From assembly GCA_965658435.1 (NCBI GenBank), contig CBFHSE010000003.1, forward strand, positions 1 through 59,533: a DNA stretch of 59,533 bases, written 5' to 3'. This document shows positions 25,198 through 34,337 of the stretch, piece by piece. Both the position numbers and the translations under genes were made by a program. This DNA comes from JADHLN01 sp965658435. Its GTDB lineage: Bacteria > Pseudomonadota > Alphaproteobacteria > Rickettsiales > JABIRX01. Within the stretch, counting starts at the first letter, position 1; each line of letters opens with the position of its first letter. Below the pieces are notes generated by a model. It saw nothing but the letters and a program-made list of their open reading frames with translations, did not search any database and was not told the DNA's origin.

Positions 25198-25226
25198 TTG
25201 ACTATTTTGTTTGCAAGGATTATAAA
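25198..25226 (+). promoter_or_regulatory. Predicted sigma-70 promoter for rpmG and the sdh genes
   Basis: TTGACT (-35) and TATAAA (-10) are separated by exactly 17 bases in the gap after proB, about 46 nt before the rpmG start. This is among the best -35/-10 pairs I noticed in the window. Genes downstream on the same strand are rpmG and sdhCDAB. Confidence 0.55.
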
Positions 25227-25272
25227 TTACGCCTGTGTAATAAACAATTAAAAACCTATTATCAATTTCAAT

Positions 25273-25449
25273 ATGGCTGGTAAATCAAAGAAAAATATAC
25301 TTATAAAATTAGTTAGCTCTGCTAAGACTGGTTTTTATTATGTAAAAAAGAAAAATCCAAAGCAAATCACCGAAAAAATGAGCTTCAAGAAATATGATCC
25401 TGTAGCTAAAAAGCATGTTTTGTTTAAAGAGCAAAAATTATCAAGTTGA
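25273..25449 (+). CDS. rpmG: Large ribosomal subunit protein bL33
   Basis: This 58-residue basic ribosomal protein has the bL33 pattern: KNILIKLVSSAKTGFYYVKK, KNPKQITEKMSFKKYDP and VAKKHVLFKEQKL. It lacks the two Cys-X2-Cys zinc pairs of the zinc-binding L33 form, so it is the zinc-independent type. The start ATG follows a good promoter at 25198-25226. The sdhC gene begins 11 nt after its stop, an unusual but tight arrangement that suggests co-transcription. Confidence 0.9.
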   Translation: MAGKSKKNILIKLVSSAKTGFYYVKKKNPKQITEKMSFKKYDPVAKKHVLFKEQKLSS

Positions 25450-25460
25450 GAGGTTTTTTG

Positions 25461-25877
25461 ATGAGTGATGTAAAGTTAAAATCTAGACCTTTATCGCCCC
25501 ATTTAACGATTTATAAGCCGCAAATCACATCTGTGCTTTCTATTTCACATAGGATAGCGGGTTTTTTTCTTTATTTAGGTTTGTTGTTTTTAAGCTGGTT
25601 TGTAATTTTTAGTAATTTTCAGGAATTTTTTATATCTGAATATTACATATCATTTTTTAGCTTCTTTTTCGCCAATATTTTAGGTAAGATTGTATTGTTC
25701 TTTTGGGTTTTAGCTTTTTATTATCATTTTTGTAATGGTATTAGACATTTATTCTGGGACATAGGTAAGGGCTATTCAATTAAATCTGTTAAAATATCTG
25801 GCTTGATAGTTATCGCTGCTAGCTTAATATTAAGCTTTTTAAGCTATTATTATGGTGTAATTAAATTGGTGCAATAA
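25461..25877 (+). CDS. sdhC: Succinate dehydrogenase cytochrome b556 subunit
   Basis: This membrane anchor subunit of complex II has 138 residues. The signature RPLSPHLTIYKPQITS and SISHRIAG is followed by three hydrophobic helices. The haem-ligand region YYHFCNGIRHLFWDIGKG holds the conserved His. The ATG at 25461 is preceded by GAGAGG about eight bases upstream. An in-frame TTG at 25446 would overlap rpmG and is not favoured. The stop shares its last base with the sdhD start. Confidence 0.94.
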   Translation: MSDVKLKSRPLSPHLTIYKPQITSVLSISHRIAGFFLYLGLLFLSWFVIFSNFQEFFISEYYISFFSFFFANILGKIVLFFWVLAFYYHFCNGIRHLFWDIGKGYSIKSVKISGLIVIAASLILSFLSYYYGVIKLVQ

Positions 25878-26251
25878 TGTCAGAAAATTTTAAAAATTTT
25901 AATAAATTAGGTTCTGCTCATAATGGTTTGTATCATTGGTTGTTTCAAAGAATTACAGCCATTGCTTTAATACCTTTGGCTATATGGTTTACATCTAAGC
26001 TTATTTGTATTGCAGGATGTAACATGAGTTATGAAAATATAATTTCTTCTAAGTTAAACCTTGTTTTATTTGCTAGCATATTAATAATTATGCTTATTCA
26101 TTCTGCATTAGGTGTAAGGGTAATTATTGAAGATTATGTTTCCTGTAAATGTGGTAGCAAGATGCTTATAATTTTTGTAAATCTATTTGCATGGTTTACG
26201 GCAATATTTTTGTTTTTCGCTTTTATTAAAAATTTTGTGGCTATTATCTAA
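25877..26251 (+). CDS. sdhD: Succinate dehydrogenase membrane anchor subunit
   Basis: This second small anchor subunit of complex II has 124 residues and three hydrophobic helices. GLYHWLFQRITAIALIPLAIW matches the first helix of SdhD. The haem/quinone region is IIMLIHSALGVRVIIEDYV with its His and the EDY motif. The start overlaps the sdhC stop and the stop overlaps the sdhA start, one base each, consistent with coupled translation of a stoichiometric complex. Confidence 0.92.
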   Translation: MSENFKNFNKLGSAHNGLYHWLFQRITAIALIPLAIWFTSKLICIAGCNMSYENIISSKLNLVLFASILIIMLIHSALGVRVIIEDYVSCKCGSKMLIIFVNLFAWFTAIFLFFAFIKNFVAII

Positions 26252-28035
26252 TGGGTTATAATGTAATTGAACATGAATTTGATGTTGTAGTAATTGGAGC
26301 TGGTGGTTCAGGCTTAAGAGCTACATTAGGAATGGCTGAAGCAGGTTTGTCAACTGCTTGTGTGTCAAAAGTATTTCCAACAAGAAGCCATACAGTTGCA
26401 GCCCAAGGTGGTATATCTGCTGCACTTGCTAATATGGGTCGTGATGATTGGAGATGGCATGCATATGACACAATTAAAGGTTCAGATTGGTTAGGTGATC
26501 AGGATGCAATTGAGTATATGTGTAAAAACGCACCTAAGGCAGTTGTAGAATTAGAGCATTATGGAGTTCCTTTTTCTAGAACAAAAGATGGTAAAATCTA
26601 TCAAAGACCATTTGGAGGGATGACTACAGAATATGGTGAAGGTGATCCTGCGCAAAGAACATGTGCAGCTGCAGATAGAACTGGTCATGCAATTTTGCAT
26701 ACTTTATATCAACAAGCTCTTAAGAATAAGGCTAATTTCTTTATTGAATATTTTGCCCTAGATTTAATTATGGAGGATGGTAAATGTAAAGGATTGACTG
26801 CATTAAATTTAAATGATGGAACAATTCACATATTTAAATCACATATGGTAATTATTGCCACAGGTGGTTATGGAAGAGTGTATTTTTCAGCTACATCTGC
26901 TCATACATGTACAGGAGATGGAAATGCGATGGTTGCAAGGGCGGGTTTACCTCTTCAGGATATGGAGTTTGTTCAATTCCATCCAACAGGAGTTTATGGT
27001 GCTGGATGTTTAATTACAGAAGGAGCAAGAGGCGAAGGAGGCTATCTTGTTAATTCAGAAGGTGAAAGATTTATGGAGCGTTATGCACCTTCTGCTAAGG
27101 ATTTAGCATCGCGTGATGTAGTTTCTCGTTCTATGACAATGGAAATTAATGAGGGTAGAGGTGTTGGTAAAGATAAAGACCATATATATTTACATCTTAA
27201 TCATTTAGATGCTAAAATATTAGCAGAAAGATTACCTGGTATTTCTGAAACAGCAAAGATATTTGCTAATGTCGATGTTACTAAGGAGCCTATTCCTGTC
27301 TTACCAACAGTTCATTATAATATGGGTGGAATACCCACTAATTATAATACAGAAGTAATAACAGTTGATGCAAAAGGTAAAGAAAAAACAGTTCCTGGAT
27401 TAATGGCAGTTGGTGAAGCAGGATGCGTATCTGTGCATGGAGCTAATAGATTAGGTTCTAATTCACTTCTTGATTTGGTTGTTTTTGGAAGAGCTGCAGC
27501 AATAAGAGCTAAAGAGATTTTAACTCCTAATATGCCACATAAGAAATTAAAAGAAGATTCTGTTTCTAAAGCATTAGAAAGATTTGATTCAATAATAAAA
27601 TCTAAGGGTAAAGAGTCTGTTGCTGATATGAGATTACAGATGCAAAAAATTATGCAAAGACATGCGGCTGTATTTAGAAATGAAGAGATTATGTCTTCAG
27701 GTATTGGTAAATTAGCTAAATTATATGCATCAATCAATGATTTAAAGCTAACTGATAGAGGTTTAATTTGGAATAGTGATTTAGTTGAATTACTTGAATT
27801 ACAAAATATGCTGCCACTTGCAATGCTTACTATTAAATCTGCTCACGATAGAAAAGAGAGCAGAGGTGCTCATGCAAGAGAAGATTTTATTGAAAGAAAT
27901 GATGATGAATGGATGAAGCATAGTATGTCATTTATTGATTCTTTAGGAAATGTAGATATTAAATATCGTCAAGTTATCGGAGATCCTATGACTGATGAGA
28001 TGAAAAAAATCCCTCCTAAGAAAAGAGTATATTAA
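26251..28035 (+). CDS. sdhA: Succinate dehydrogenase flavoprotein subunit
   Basis: This catalytic subunit of complex II has 594 residues and oxidises succinate to fumarate. The FAD motif is VVIGAGGSGLRATLGMAEAG. The covalent flavin-attachment His lies in RSHTVAAQGGISAAL. Substrate-site residues are in FHPTGVYGAGCLITEGARGE, and the C-terminal half has SVHGANRLGSNSLLDLVVFG. It ends with the normal C-terminal PPKKRVY. Length and motifs are complete. Confidence 0.97.
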   Translation: MGYNVIEHEFDVVVIGAGGSGLRATLGMAEAGLSTACVSKVFPTRSHTVAAQGGISAALANMGRDDWRWHAYDTIKGSDWLGDQDAIEYMCKNAPKAVVELEHYGVPFSRTKDGKIYQRPFGGMTTEYGEGDPAQRTCAAADRTGHAILHTLYQQALKNKANFFIEYFALDLIMEDGKCKGLTALNLNDGTIHIFKSHMVIIATGGYGRVYFSATSAHTCTGDGNAMVARAGLPLQDMEFVQFHPTGVYGAGCLITEGARGEGGYLVNSEGERFMERYAPSAKDLASRDVVSRSMTMEINEGRGVGKDKDHIYLHLNHLDAKILAERLPGISETAKIFANVDVTKEPIPVLPTVHYNMGGIPTNYNTEVITVDAKGKEKTVPGLMAVGEAGCVSVHGANRLGSNSLLDLVVFGRAAAIRAKEILTPNMPHKKLKEDSVSKALERFDSIIKSKGKESVADMRLQMQKIMQRHAAVFRNEEIMSSGIGKLAKLYASINDLKLTDRGLIWNSDLVELLELQNMLPLAMLTIKSAHDRKESRGAHAREDFIERNDDEWMKHSMSFIDSLGNVDIKYRQVIGDPMTDEMKKIPPKKRVY

Positions 28036-28052
28036 TTTAAATGTAATTTATA

Positions 28053-28844
28053 ATGGTTGAATTTGCACTCCCGAAAAATTCTAAAATAAGTTCTAAAGGA
28101 AAAAATTTTAAGTGTGATGCTAAAAATGCAAAAAACTTAAAGCTTTTTAAAGTTTACAGATATGATCCTGAGGATGGTCAAAACCCTAGAATAGATTCAT
28201 ATGAAATTAATATGGATGAGTGTGGTCCTATGGTGCTTGATGCTATTGTTAAAATTAAAAATGAAATTGATCCAACGCTTACTTTCAGAAGATCATGTAG
28301 AGAAGGTATATGTGGTTCATGTGCTATGAATATAGATGGTACAAATACATTAGCATGTATAAAACCTATTTCTGAAGTTAAAGATGATGTTAAAATTTAT
28401 CCATTGCCTCATATGGAAGTTGTTAAAGATTTAGTTCCAGATCTATCTACATTTTATGCTCAGTTAAATTCTATTCAACCATGGTTAAAAAATGATGAAA
28501 AAACTCAATCTGATAAAGAAAGATTACAATCTCCTGAAGATAGAGCAAAGTTAGATGGCTTATATGAATGTGTTTTATGTGCTTGTTGTTCTACATCATG
28601 CCCTAGCTATTGGTGGAATGGTGATAAATATTTAGGTCCTGCAATTTTGCTTCAAGCCTATAGATTTATTGCAGATAGTAGAGATCAAGAAACTGGCAAG
28701 AGATTAGATGATTTAAATGATTCTTTTAAATTATATCGTTGTCATACTATAATGAACTGTACTAGAACATGTCCAAAAGGGTTAAACCCTGCTAAAGCAA
28801 TTTCTGCTATAAAATCGCTCCTATTAGATAAGCAAGGAATTTAG
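28053..28844 (+). CDS. sdhB: Succinate dehydrogenase iron-sulfur subunit
   Basis: This electron-transfer subunit of complex II has 263 residues. The [2Fe-2S] ligands are in RSCREGICGSCAM with a distal Cys in TLACIKP. The [4Fe-4S] ligands are in CVLCACCSTSCPSYWW. The [3Fe-4S] ligands are in CHTIMNCTRTCPKGLNPA. A slightly longer N-terminus (about 25 residues, Lys-rich) than in E. coli is usual for alphaproteobacteria. One base separates its stop from the antiporter start, so the transcript may continue into that gene. Confidence 0.96.
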   Translation: MVEFALPKNSKISSKGKNFKCDAKNAKNLKLFKVYRYDPEDGQNPRIDSYEINMDECGPMVLDAIVKIKNEIDPTLTFRRSCREGICGSCAMNIDGTNTLACIKPISEVKDDVKIYPLPHMEVVKDLVPDLSTFYAQLNSIQPWLKNDEKTQSDKERLQSPEDRAKLDGLYECVLCACCSTSCPSYWWNGDKYLGPAILLQAYRFIADSRDQETGKRLDDLNDSFKLYRCHTIMNCTRTCPKGLNPAKAISAIKSLLLDKQGI

Positions 28845-28845
28845 A

Positions 28846-29802
28846 ATGATGGTTTCCTTGCAGATTATAGGGGGATTAATTTTACTTTTTTTAGGTGGTG
28901 AAGCGCTTGTAAGAGGAGCTGTAAAAATTGCCAGAGAATATAAAATATCCAAGCTAATTATAGGGGTAACAATTGTTGCTTTTGGAACTTCTAGTCCTGA
29001 ATTATTAATCAGCTTGCAAGCAGCAATTAGAGAATCATATGATATTGCGCTCGGTAATGTAATTGGTAGCAATATAGCAAATATATTTTTAGTATTAGGT
29101 GTTGCGGCAATTTTATATCCTATATCAATTCAAAAAGAGTTAGTTAGATTTGATTTTCATTATATGTTAATAGCTTCTTTAATGTTATTTCTTTTTGTTA
29201 TGACAGGTGTTGTAGGAAGGATTGAAGGCCTTGTTTTGCTCGGTATTTTAATTGTTTATACTTTATCAACACTCAAAAGACATAAAAAAAATAAAGATTC
29301 AGACATGTTAGCTCAGCAAGTAGTTGAGGTTGAGGAGCAAAATTTTTTTAAAATAACTAAAAAAAGAGCCATCATTATGGTTATTTTAAGTGTGGGTTTT
29401 TTAGGTTTTGGCGCGCATATCTTAGTAATAGGTGCAAGTGAATTAGCAAGAATGTTTAATGTTAGTGAAGCTGCAATTGCGGTTACTATTGTTGCAATTG
29501 GTGGTTCAGCTCCTGAGTTAGCTACATCAGTAATTGCTGCTTACAGAAAACATTCAGATATTGCAGTAGCTAATGTAGTGGGTAGTAATATATTCAATAT
29601 ATTGGGTGTTGTTGGTGTTACAACTCTAGTTACGCCCATTGTGTCAAGATCAACTTTATCTTTTTTTGATGTATGGGTTATGCTTTTTTCATCAATGTTA
29701 CTATATAGTTTTGTTAGAAAGAAATATATAATTACAAGACTTAATGGTTTTTTATTTTGTGTGTTTTACGCTTTATATATAATTTGGCAATTTGCAAGTT
29801 AA
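28846..29802 (+). CDS. Calcium/sodium antiporter, YrbG-like (CaCA superfamily)
   Basis: This inner-membrane cation exchanger has 318 residues and about ten helices in two inverted halves. The two ion-binding alpha repeats are IVAFGTSSPELLISLQAA (first half) and IVAIGGSAPELATSVIAA (second half), both with the essential Glu. Each is followed by a GNVIGSNIAN- or NVVGSNIFN-type loop. The physiological ions cannot be assigned from sequence. ATG codons at 28846 and 28849 are both possible. It lies between sdhB and secF on the same strand with very short gaps. Confidence 0.9.
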   Translation: MMVSLQIIGGLILLFLGGEALVRGAVKIAREYKISKLIIGVTIVAFGTSSPELLISLQAAIRESYDIALGNVIGSNIANIFLVLGVAAILYPISIQKELVRFDFHYMLIASLMLFLFVMTGVVGRIEGLVLLGILIVYTLSTLKRHKKNKDSDMLAQQVVEVEEQNFFKITKKRAIIMVILSVGFLGFGAHILVIGASELARMFNVSEAAIAVTIVAIGGSAPELATSVIAAYRKHSDIAVANVVGSNIFNILGVVGVTTLVTPIVSRSTLSFFDVWVMLFSSMLLYSFVRKKYIITRLNGFLFCVFYALYIIWQFAS

Positions 29803-29808
29803 ATAATC

Positions 29809-30702
29809 ATGCTTTCAAAGATACTTAATAAAAAATATAATTTTGATTTTTTTTCTAGTTATAAATATTTTATATTTTGTTCGGTTATTCTTGTTTTTAT
29901 TTCCTTAGTTTTAGTATTTAGTAAAGGTTTCAATAAAGGCATTGATTTTGCTGGAGGAATCTTAATTGAGATTAGAAGTGATAAATCTCTTAATATAGCT
30001 GAATTGAGAAATATTTTAGACGGACTGGATATAGGTGATGTTTCTCTGCAGCAAATAGGTAGTGATAAAGATATTATGATAAGAGTAGGAGGAAAAAATA
30101 TAGATGAAAAGATACAAATGCAAAAAATATCACTTATTAAAGATGCAATTAATAATAATTTTAGTGGAGTAGAATATAGAAGAGTTGATTTTGTGGGTCC
30201 TATAGTTGGCTCAGAATTAATTAAGTCCAGTGTAATTGCTCTATTTTGTTCTTTTGTTGCTATATTGTTTTATATTTGGATAAGATTTAATTATAGATTT
30301 GGCTTTGGTGCTTTGCTTGCTTTAATTCACGATGTTATACTAACATTTGGATTATTAATAATTTTGCAATTAGAATTTAATTTAACTGCAATTGCCGCTC
30401 TTTTAACCATAATTGGTTACTCTATTAATGATTCTGTAGTAATTTTTGATAGAATTAGAGAAAATTCTAGAAAATACAGAAGTTTATCTCAAAAGAAAAT
30501 AATTGTAAAAAGCTTAAATGAAACTTTGAATAGGACAATTTTAACTGCATTAACTACCATAATAGCTCTATTAGCTCTTGTAATATTAGGAGGAGAGGTT
30601 TTGAAAACATTTAGTATTGCTGTTTTATTTGGAGTAATTGTGGGAACTTATTCCTCTATTTTTATTGCAACTACTACAATTCTTACTAAAAATAAGATTT
30701 AG
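29809..30702 (+). CDS. secF: Protein translocase subunit SecF
   Basis: This component of the SecDF complex uses the proton gradient to help pull exported proteins across the membrane. The 297-residue protein has an N-terminal helix, the periplasmic P1 head beginning with GFNKGIDFAGGILIEIRS, and a block of five helices. That block includes ALIHDVILTFGLLII and TIIGYSINDSVVIFDRIREN, the conserved SecF signature. The usual partner secD is not adjacent. Confidence 0.95.
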   Translation: MLSKILNKKYNFDFFSSYKYFIFCSVILVFISLVLVFSKGFNKGIDFAGGILIEIRSDKSLNIAELRNILDGLDIGDVSLQQIGSDKDIMIRVGGKNIDEKIQMQKISLIKDAINNNFSGVEYRRVDFVGPIVGSELIKSSVIALFCSFVAILFYIWIRFNYRFGFGALLALIHDVILTFGLLIILQLEFNLTAIAALLTIIGYSINDSVVIFDRIRENSRKYRSLSQKKIIVKSLNETLNRTILTALTTIIALLALVILGGEVLKTFSIAVLFGVIVGTYSSIFIATTTILTKNKI

Positions 30703-30769
30703 TTTTTCTTTCTAAATATCTTTATTGACTTGATTTTAAGTGATTGTTAACCTAGCGCAAAAATCTTAT

Positions 30770-31117
30770 ATGAAAATATATCATAATCCACATTGTTCAA
30801 AATCTAGAGAGGCTCTTAAATATTTGCAAAGTCAAAATTTTGCATTTGAAATTATTGATTATATGAATGAAAAAATTTCTAAAGATGAATTAATAAATAT
30901 TATTGATTTATTAAAGATTACACCTAGATCATTATTGCGAAAAAATGAAGAAATTTATAAAGAGCATAATTTATCTTCTCCAGATTTATCAGATGATGAG
31001 ATAATAGAATTTATGTTGAAATATCATAAATTAATTGAAAGACCAATTATTGTAATTGAAAATAAAGCATGTATTGCAAGACCATTAGATAATTTAAAAG
31101 AAATGTTAAATGAATAA
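30770..31117 (+). CDS. arsC: Arsenate reductase family protein (glutaredoxin-dependent ArsC)
   Basis: This 115-residue thioredoxin-fold protein has the active-site motif HNPHCSKSREAL with Cys at residue 9. Arg residues in TPRSLLRKNE, IERPIIV and ARPLDN match the three anion-binding arginines of ArsC. It may reduce arsenate with glutathione/glutaredoxin, although the family also includes proteins of other function (YffB, Spx). The ATG at 30770 is chosen because upstream in-frame codons from a GTG at 30740 add ten unconserved residues. The 3' end overlaps gatC by 8 nt. Confidence 0.85.
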   Translation: MKIYHNPHCSKSREALKYLQSQNFAFEIIDYMNEKISKDELINIIDLLKITPRSLLRKNEEIYKEHNLSSPDLSDDEIIEFMLKYHKLIERPIIVIENKACIARPLDNLKEMLNE

Positions 31118-31397
31118 TATTAACAAAGAACAAATAGAAAAAATTGCGAATTTAGCGCGTATTAAATTAAGTGATGCAGAAGCTATTAAATATGCAGATG
31201 ATTTATCAGATATAGTTTCATGGGTAGAAAGTTTAAATGAATTAGATACTGAATCAGTCAAACCAATGATGTCTGTTGAAGCGGATCTGAAGATGCGAGA
31301 TGATAATTCAGATGATGAAGATTATTCAAGTGATGTTTTAAAAAATGCTCCTGATAAAAAACTTAATTTTTTTGTTGTACCAAAATTTGTAGGTTGA
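31110..31397 (+). CDS. gatC: Asp-tRNA(Asn)/Glu-tRNA(Gln) amidotransferase subunit C
   Basis: This small structural subunit of the GatCAB amidotransferase (95 residues) stabilises GatA. The pattern EQIEKIANLARIKLSDAEA near the start, the ELDTESVKPM segment and DKKLNFFVVPKFV at the end are typical. It is the first gene of gatCAB: its start overlaps arsC by 8 nt and one base separates it from gatA. Confidence 0.94.
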   Translation: MNNINKEQIEKIANLARIKLSDAEAIKYADDLSDIVSWVESLNELDTESVKPMMSVEADLKMRDDNSDDEDYSSDVLKNAPDKKLNFFVVPKFVG

Positions 31398-31398
31398 A

Positions 31399-32880
31399 AT
31401 GACTGAGATAACTAAATTAAAAATTTCCGAATTAACCCAAGCTTTAAAAGCAAAAAAAATTTCATCATTAGAAATAACAAAAGCTTATCTTGATAGAATT
31501 AAAAAATATGATGATAAACTTAATTCTTATATTTTGCTTTGTGAGGAGAATGTTTTGAAAGCTGCAAAATTATCAGATGAAAATTACAAAAATAATATTG
31601 CCAGAAATTTAGAAGGAATTCCTCTTGGAATAAAAGATCTGTTTTGTACTAAAAATGTAAAAACTACAGCTTGTTCTCATATATTAGATGGTTTTACACC
31701 ACCTTATGAATCAACAGTTACTGATAATTTATGGCATGATGGAGCGTTGCTTCTTGGTAAATTAAATATGGATGAATTTGCTATGGGTTCAACAAATTTA
31801 AATAGTTATAAAGGTAAGGTCGTAAACCCAGTAAAAAAATCTAATTCAGATGAAGAATTAGTTCCAGGAGGTTCTTCAGGTGGAAGTGCTGCTGCCTTAG
31901 CTGCTGATTTTTGTGCAGCATCACTTGGAAGTGATACAGGAGGTTCAGTGCGTCAACCTGCTGCATTTTGTGGGGTTGTTGGAATAAAGCCAACTTATGG
32001 AAGATGTTCAAGATATGGTATGATTGCATATGCTAGCTCATTAGATCAGGCTGGAATTTTTGCAAGAGATGTTCAAGATGCTGGTATCGTTCTAAATTCA
32101 ATATCTTCCTATGATGAAAAAGATTCTACATCATGTAAGCAAAAATCAGAAGATTTTCTTCAAGATTTAAATAAAGGAATAAAGGGTATGAAAATAGGCT
32201 TACCCAAGGAATATGAAATGGAGGGTATGAATCCTGATATTAAAAAAAATATTGAAGAATCAGTTAAAAAACTAGAAGGATTAGGAGCAGAAATAATTGA
32301 TGTTTCTTTACCACATACTCATTATGGCGCTCCAACATATTATATATTAAGCACAGCTGAAGCATCTTCAAACCTAGCAAGATATGATGGAGTTAGATAT
32401 GGATTGCGAGTTAGTGATAAAGGTGATTCATTAGAAGATTTATATAAAAATACTAGAGCTTTAGGTTTTGGAAATGAAGTAAAAAGAAGAATAATGCTTG
32501 GAACATATGTATTATCTTCTGGTTATTATGATGCTTATTATCGTAAAGCTCAAAAAGTTAGAAGGCTAATTGCCAATGATTTTGATAGTGTTTTTGATAA
32601 GGTTGATGCAATTATAACTCCAACTACACCAAATACAGCTTTTGGAAATAAAAAAAAATTATCAAATGTTGAAACCTACTATAATGATATATTCACAGTC
32701 CCTGTAAATTTAGCTGGTTTACCTGCTATTTCTATACCAGTTGGAGTTGATAGCAATAACTTACCAATAGGTGTGCAATTTATCACTCCAAAATTTAGTG
32801 AAGTTAAAATGCTACGAATAGCAAAATCATTAGAGGATGAGGTAGCATTTGATCGTTATAAATTAAATTTTAGATTTTAA
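31399..32880 (+). CDS. gatA: Asp-tRNA(Asn)/Glu-tRNA(Gln) amidotransferase subunit A
   Basis: This amidase-signature glutaminase subunit (493 residues) releases ammonia for amidating misacylated Glu-tRNA(Gln) or Asp-tRNA(Asn). The Ser-cisSer-Lys catalytic site is visible: Lys in GIPLGIKDLFCT and the serines in VPGGSSGGSAAALAADF and SLGSDTGGSVRQPAAFCG. The C-terminal half carries ITPTTPNTAFG and NLAGLPAISIPVGVD. The presence of gatCAB implies that at least one of GlnRS or AsnRS is absent or bypassed, as in most alphaproteobacteria. Confidence 0.97.
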   Translation: MTEITKLKISELTQALKAKKISSLEITKAYLDRIKKYDDKLNSYILLCEENVLKAAKLSDENYKNNIARNLEGIPLGIKDLFCTKNVKTTACSHILDGFTPPYESTVTDNLWHDGALLLGKLNMDEFAMGSTNLNSYKGKVVNPVKKSNSDEELVPGGSSGGSAAALAADFCAASLGSDTGGSVRQPAAFCGVVGIKPTYGRCSRYGMIAYASSLDQAGIFARDVQDAGIVLNSISSYDEKDSTSCKQKSEDFLQDLNKGIKGMKIGLPKEYEMEGMNPDIKKNIEESVKKLEGLGAEIIDVSLPHTHYGAPTYYILSTAEASSNLARYDGVRYGLRVSDKGDSLEDLYKNTRALGFGNEVKRRIMLGTYVLSSGYYDAYYRKAQKVRRLIANDFDSVFDKVDAIITPTTPNTAFGNKKKLSNVETYYNDIFTVPVNLAGLPAISIPVGVDSNNLPIGVQFITPKFSEVKMLRIAKSLEDEVAFDRYKLNFRF

Positions 32881-32881
32881 T

Positions 32882-34333
32882 ATGGCTATTTTTGAAACTA
32901 CGAAAAATAAATATGAGATTGTTATTGGGCTTGAGATTCATGCGCAAATAAATACAAAATCTAAGCTTTTTTCTAATTCAAATACTAAGTTTGGTGCAGA
33001 ACCTAATAGTCAGGTATCATATGTTGATGCTGCAATGCCTGGAATGTTACCTGTTCTAAATAGAGAGGCAATTTTTAAAGCTGCCCAAACAGGATATGCT
33101 ATTAATGCTAAGGTTAATTCATATTCTATATTTGATCGTAAAAATTATTTTTATGCAGATTTACCTCAAGGATATCAGATTTCTCAATTTAGCGATCCGT
33201 TGGTTGAGGGTGGTGCAATAAAAATTAAAACTAGTGAAGGCAATGATAAAATTATTAATATAACTAGAATTCACGTTGAGCAAGATGCAGGTAAATCAAT
33301 TCATGATCAAAGCCCTGATTCAAGTTTTGTTGATTTAAATAGAAGTGGAGTACCATTGATGGAGTTAGTGACAGAACCTGAAATATCAAGTGCATTTGAA
33401 GCTGCTGATTTTGTCAAAAAATATCGCAATATTCTTAGATATATTAATTCTTGTGATGCTGATATGGAAAAAGGTCATTTGCGTTGTGATGCAAATGTTA
33501 GTTTAAAATTATTAGGTAGCAAAGAGCTAGGAACTAGATGTGAAATTAAAAATCTTAATTCTACTAAAAATATTCAGTTAGCTATTGATTATGAAGTAGC
33601 AAGACAGGCTGAAATATTAGATAATGGTGGTGAAATAAGGCAGCAAACTCGTCTATTTGATGTGGTTACTTTAGAAACTAAAATAATGCGTGATAAGGAG
33701 GATGCTCATGATTACAGATATTTTCCTGACCCTGATTTATTGCCACTTAATTTAGATAAAGAATTTTTACAAAAAGCAAAAGACTCATTGCCAATATTAC
33801 CTGATGCTAAAAAAGAAAAATATATAGAATTAGGAATATCAGAATATGATGCTGATGTAATTATTGCTGATAAAAATGTTACTGAATATTTTGATCAAAT
33901 ATTTATGAAATGTGATATTAAGCTTGCTGTAAATTGGTTAACATCTGAGTTATTTGGGAGGTTAAAAAAGGAGAATATTGAAATTAATAATTCTCCTGTT
34001 ACTGCTTCTAATTTACTTGGATTAATTAAAGAGATTGAGGTAAAAAATATTTCAGGAAAAATAGCTAAAGAAGTTTTGGATAAAATGTTTATATCAGGTG
34101 AAGAAGCTTCTTTAATTATTGAAAGAGATGGATTAAAGCAAATTGCTGATGATGGTCTCATTTTAAAAATCATAGAGCAAATAATAACTGAGAATCAAGA
34201 TAAGGTTGCTGAATATAATTCAGGAAAAGAAAAATTATTTGGTTTTTTTGTAGGGCAAGTAATGAAATTATCTAAAGGTAAGGCTTCACCTCAATTAGTT
34301 AATCAATTATTGAAAGAAAGGCTTAAAAAATAA
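32882..34333 (+). CDS. gatB: Asp-tRNA(Asn)/Glu-tRNA(Gln) amidotransferase subunit B
   Basis: This tRNA-binding kinase-like subunit (483 residues) activates the misacylated tRNA and receives ammonia from GatA. Visible motifs are VIGLEIHAQINTKSKLFSNS, KNYFYADLPQGYQISQF, HVEQDAGKSIHD, DLNRSGVPLMELVTEP and RCDANVSLK. The C-terminal YqeY-like helical domain ends with SPQLVNQLLKERL. It completes the gatCAB operon and is convergent with the lytic transglycosylase gene 4 nt away. Confidence 0.97.
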   Translation: MAIFETTKNKYEIVIGLEIHAQINTKSKLFSNSNTKFGAEPNSQVSYVDAAMPGMLPVLNREAIFKAAQTGYAINAKVNSYSIFDRKNYFYADLPQGYQISQFSDPLVEGGAIKIKTSEGNDKIINITRIHVEQDAGKSIHDQSPDSSFVDLNRSGVPLMELVTEPEISSAFEAADFVKKYRNILRYINSCDADMEKGHLRCDANVSLKLLGSKELGTRCEIKNLNSTKNIQLAIDYEVARQAEILDNGGEIRQQTRLFDVVTLETKIMRDKEDAHDYRYFPDPDLLPLNLDKEFLQKAKDSLPILPDAKKEKYIELGISEYDADVIIADKNVTEYFDQIFMKCDIKLAVNWLTSELFGRLKKENIEINNSPVTASNLLGLIKEIEVKNISGKIAKEVLDKMFISGEEASLIIERDGLKQIADDGLILKIIEQIITENQDKVAEYNSGKEKLFGFFVGQVMKLSKGKASPQLVNQLLKERLKK

Positions 34334-34337
34334 AAAC

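Noticed and set aside
30725..30753. TTGACT with a 17-base spacer to TAACCT before arsC as a promoter
   Set aside because: The -10 element matches poorly, so it was not listed as a feature.
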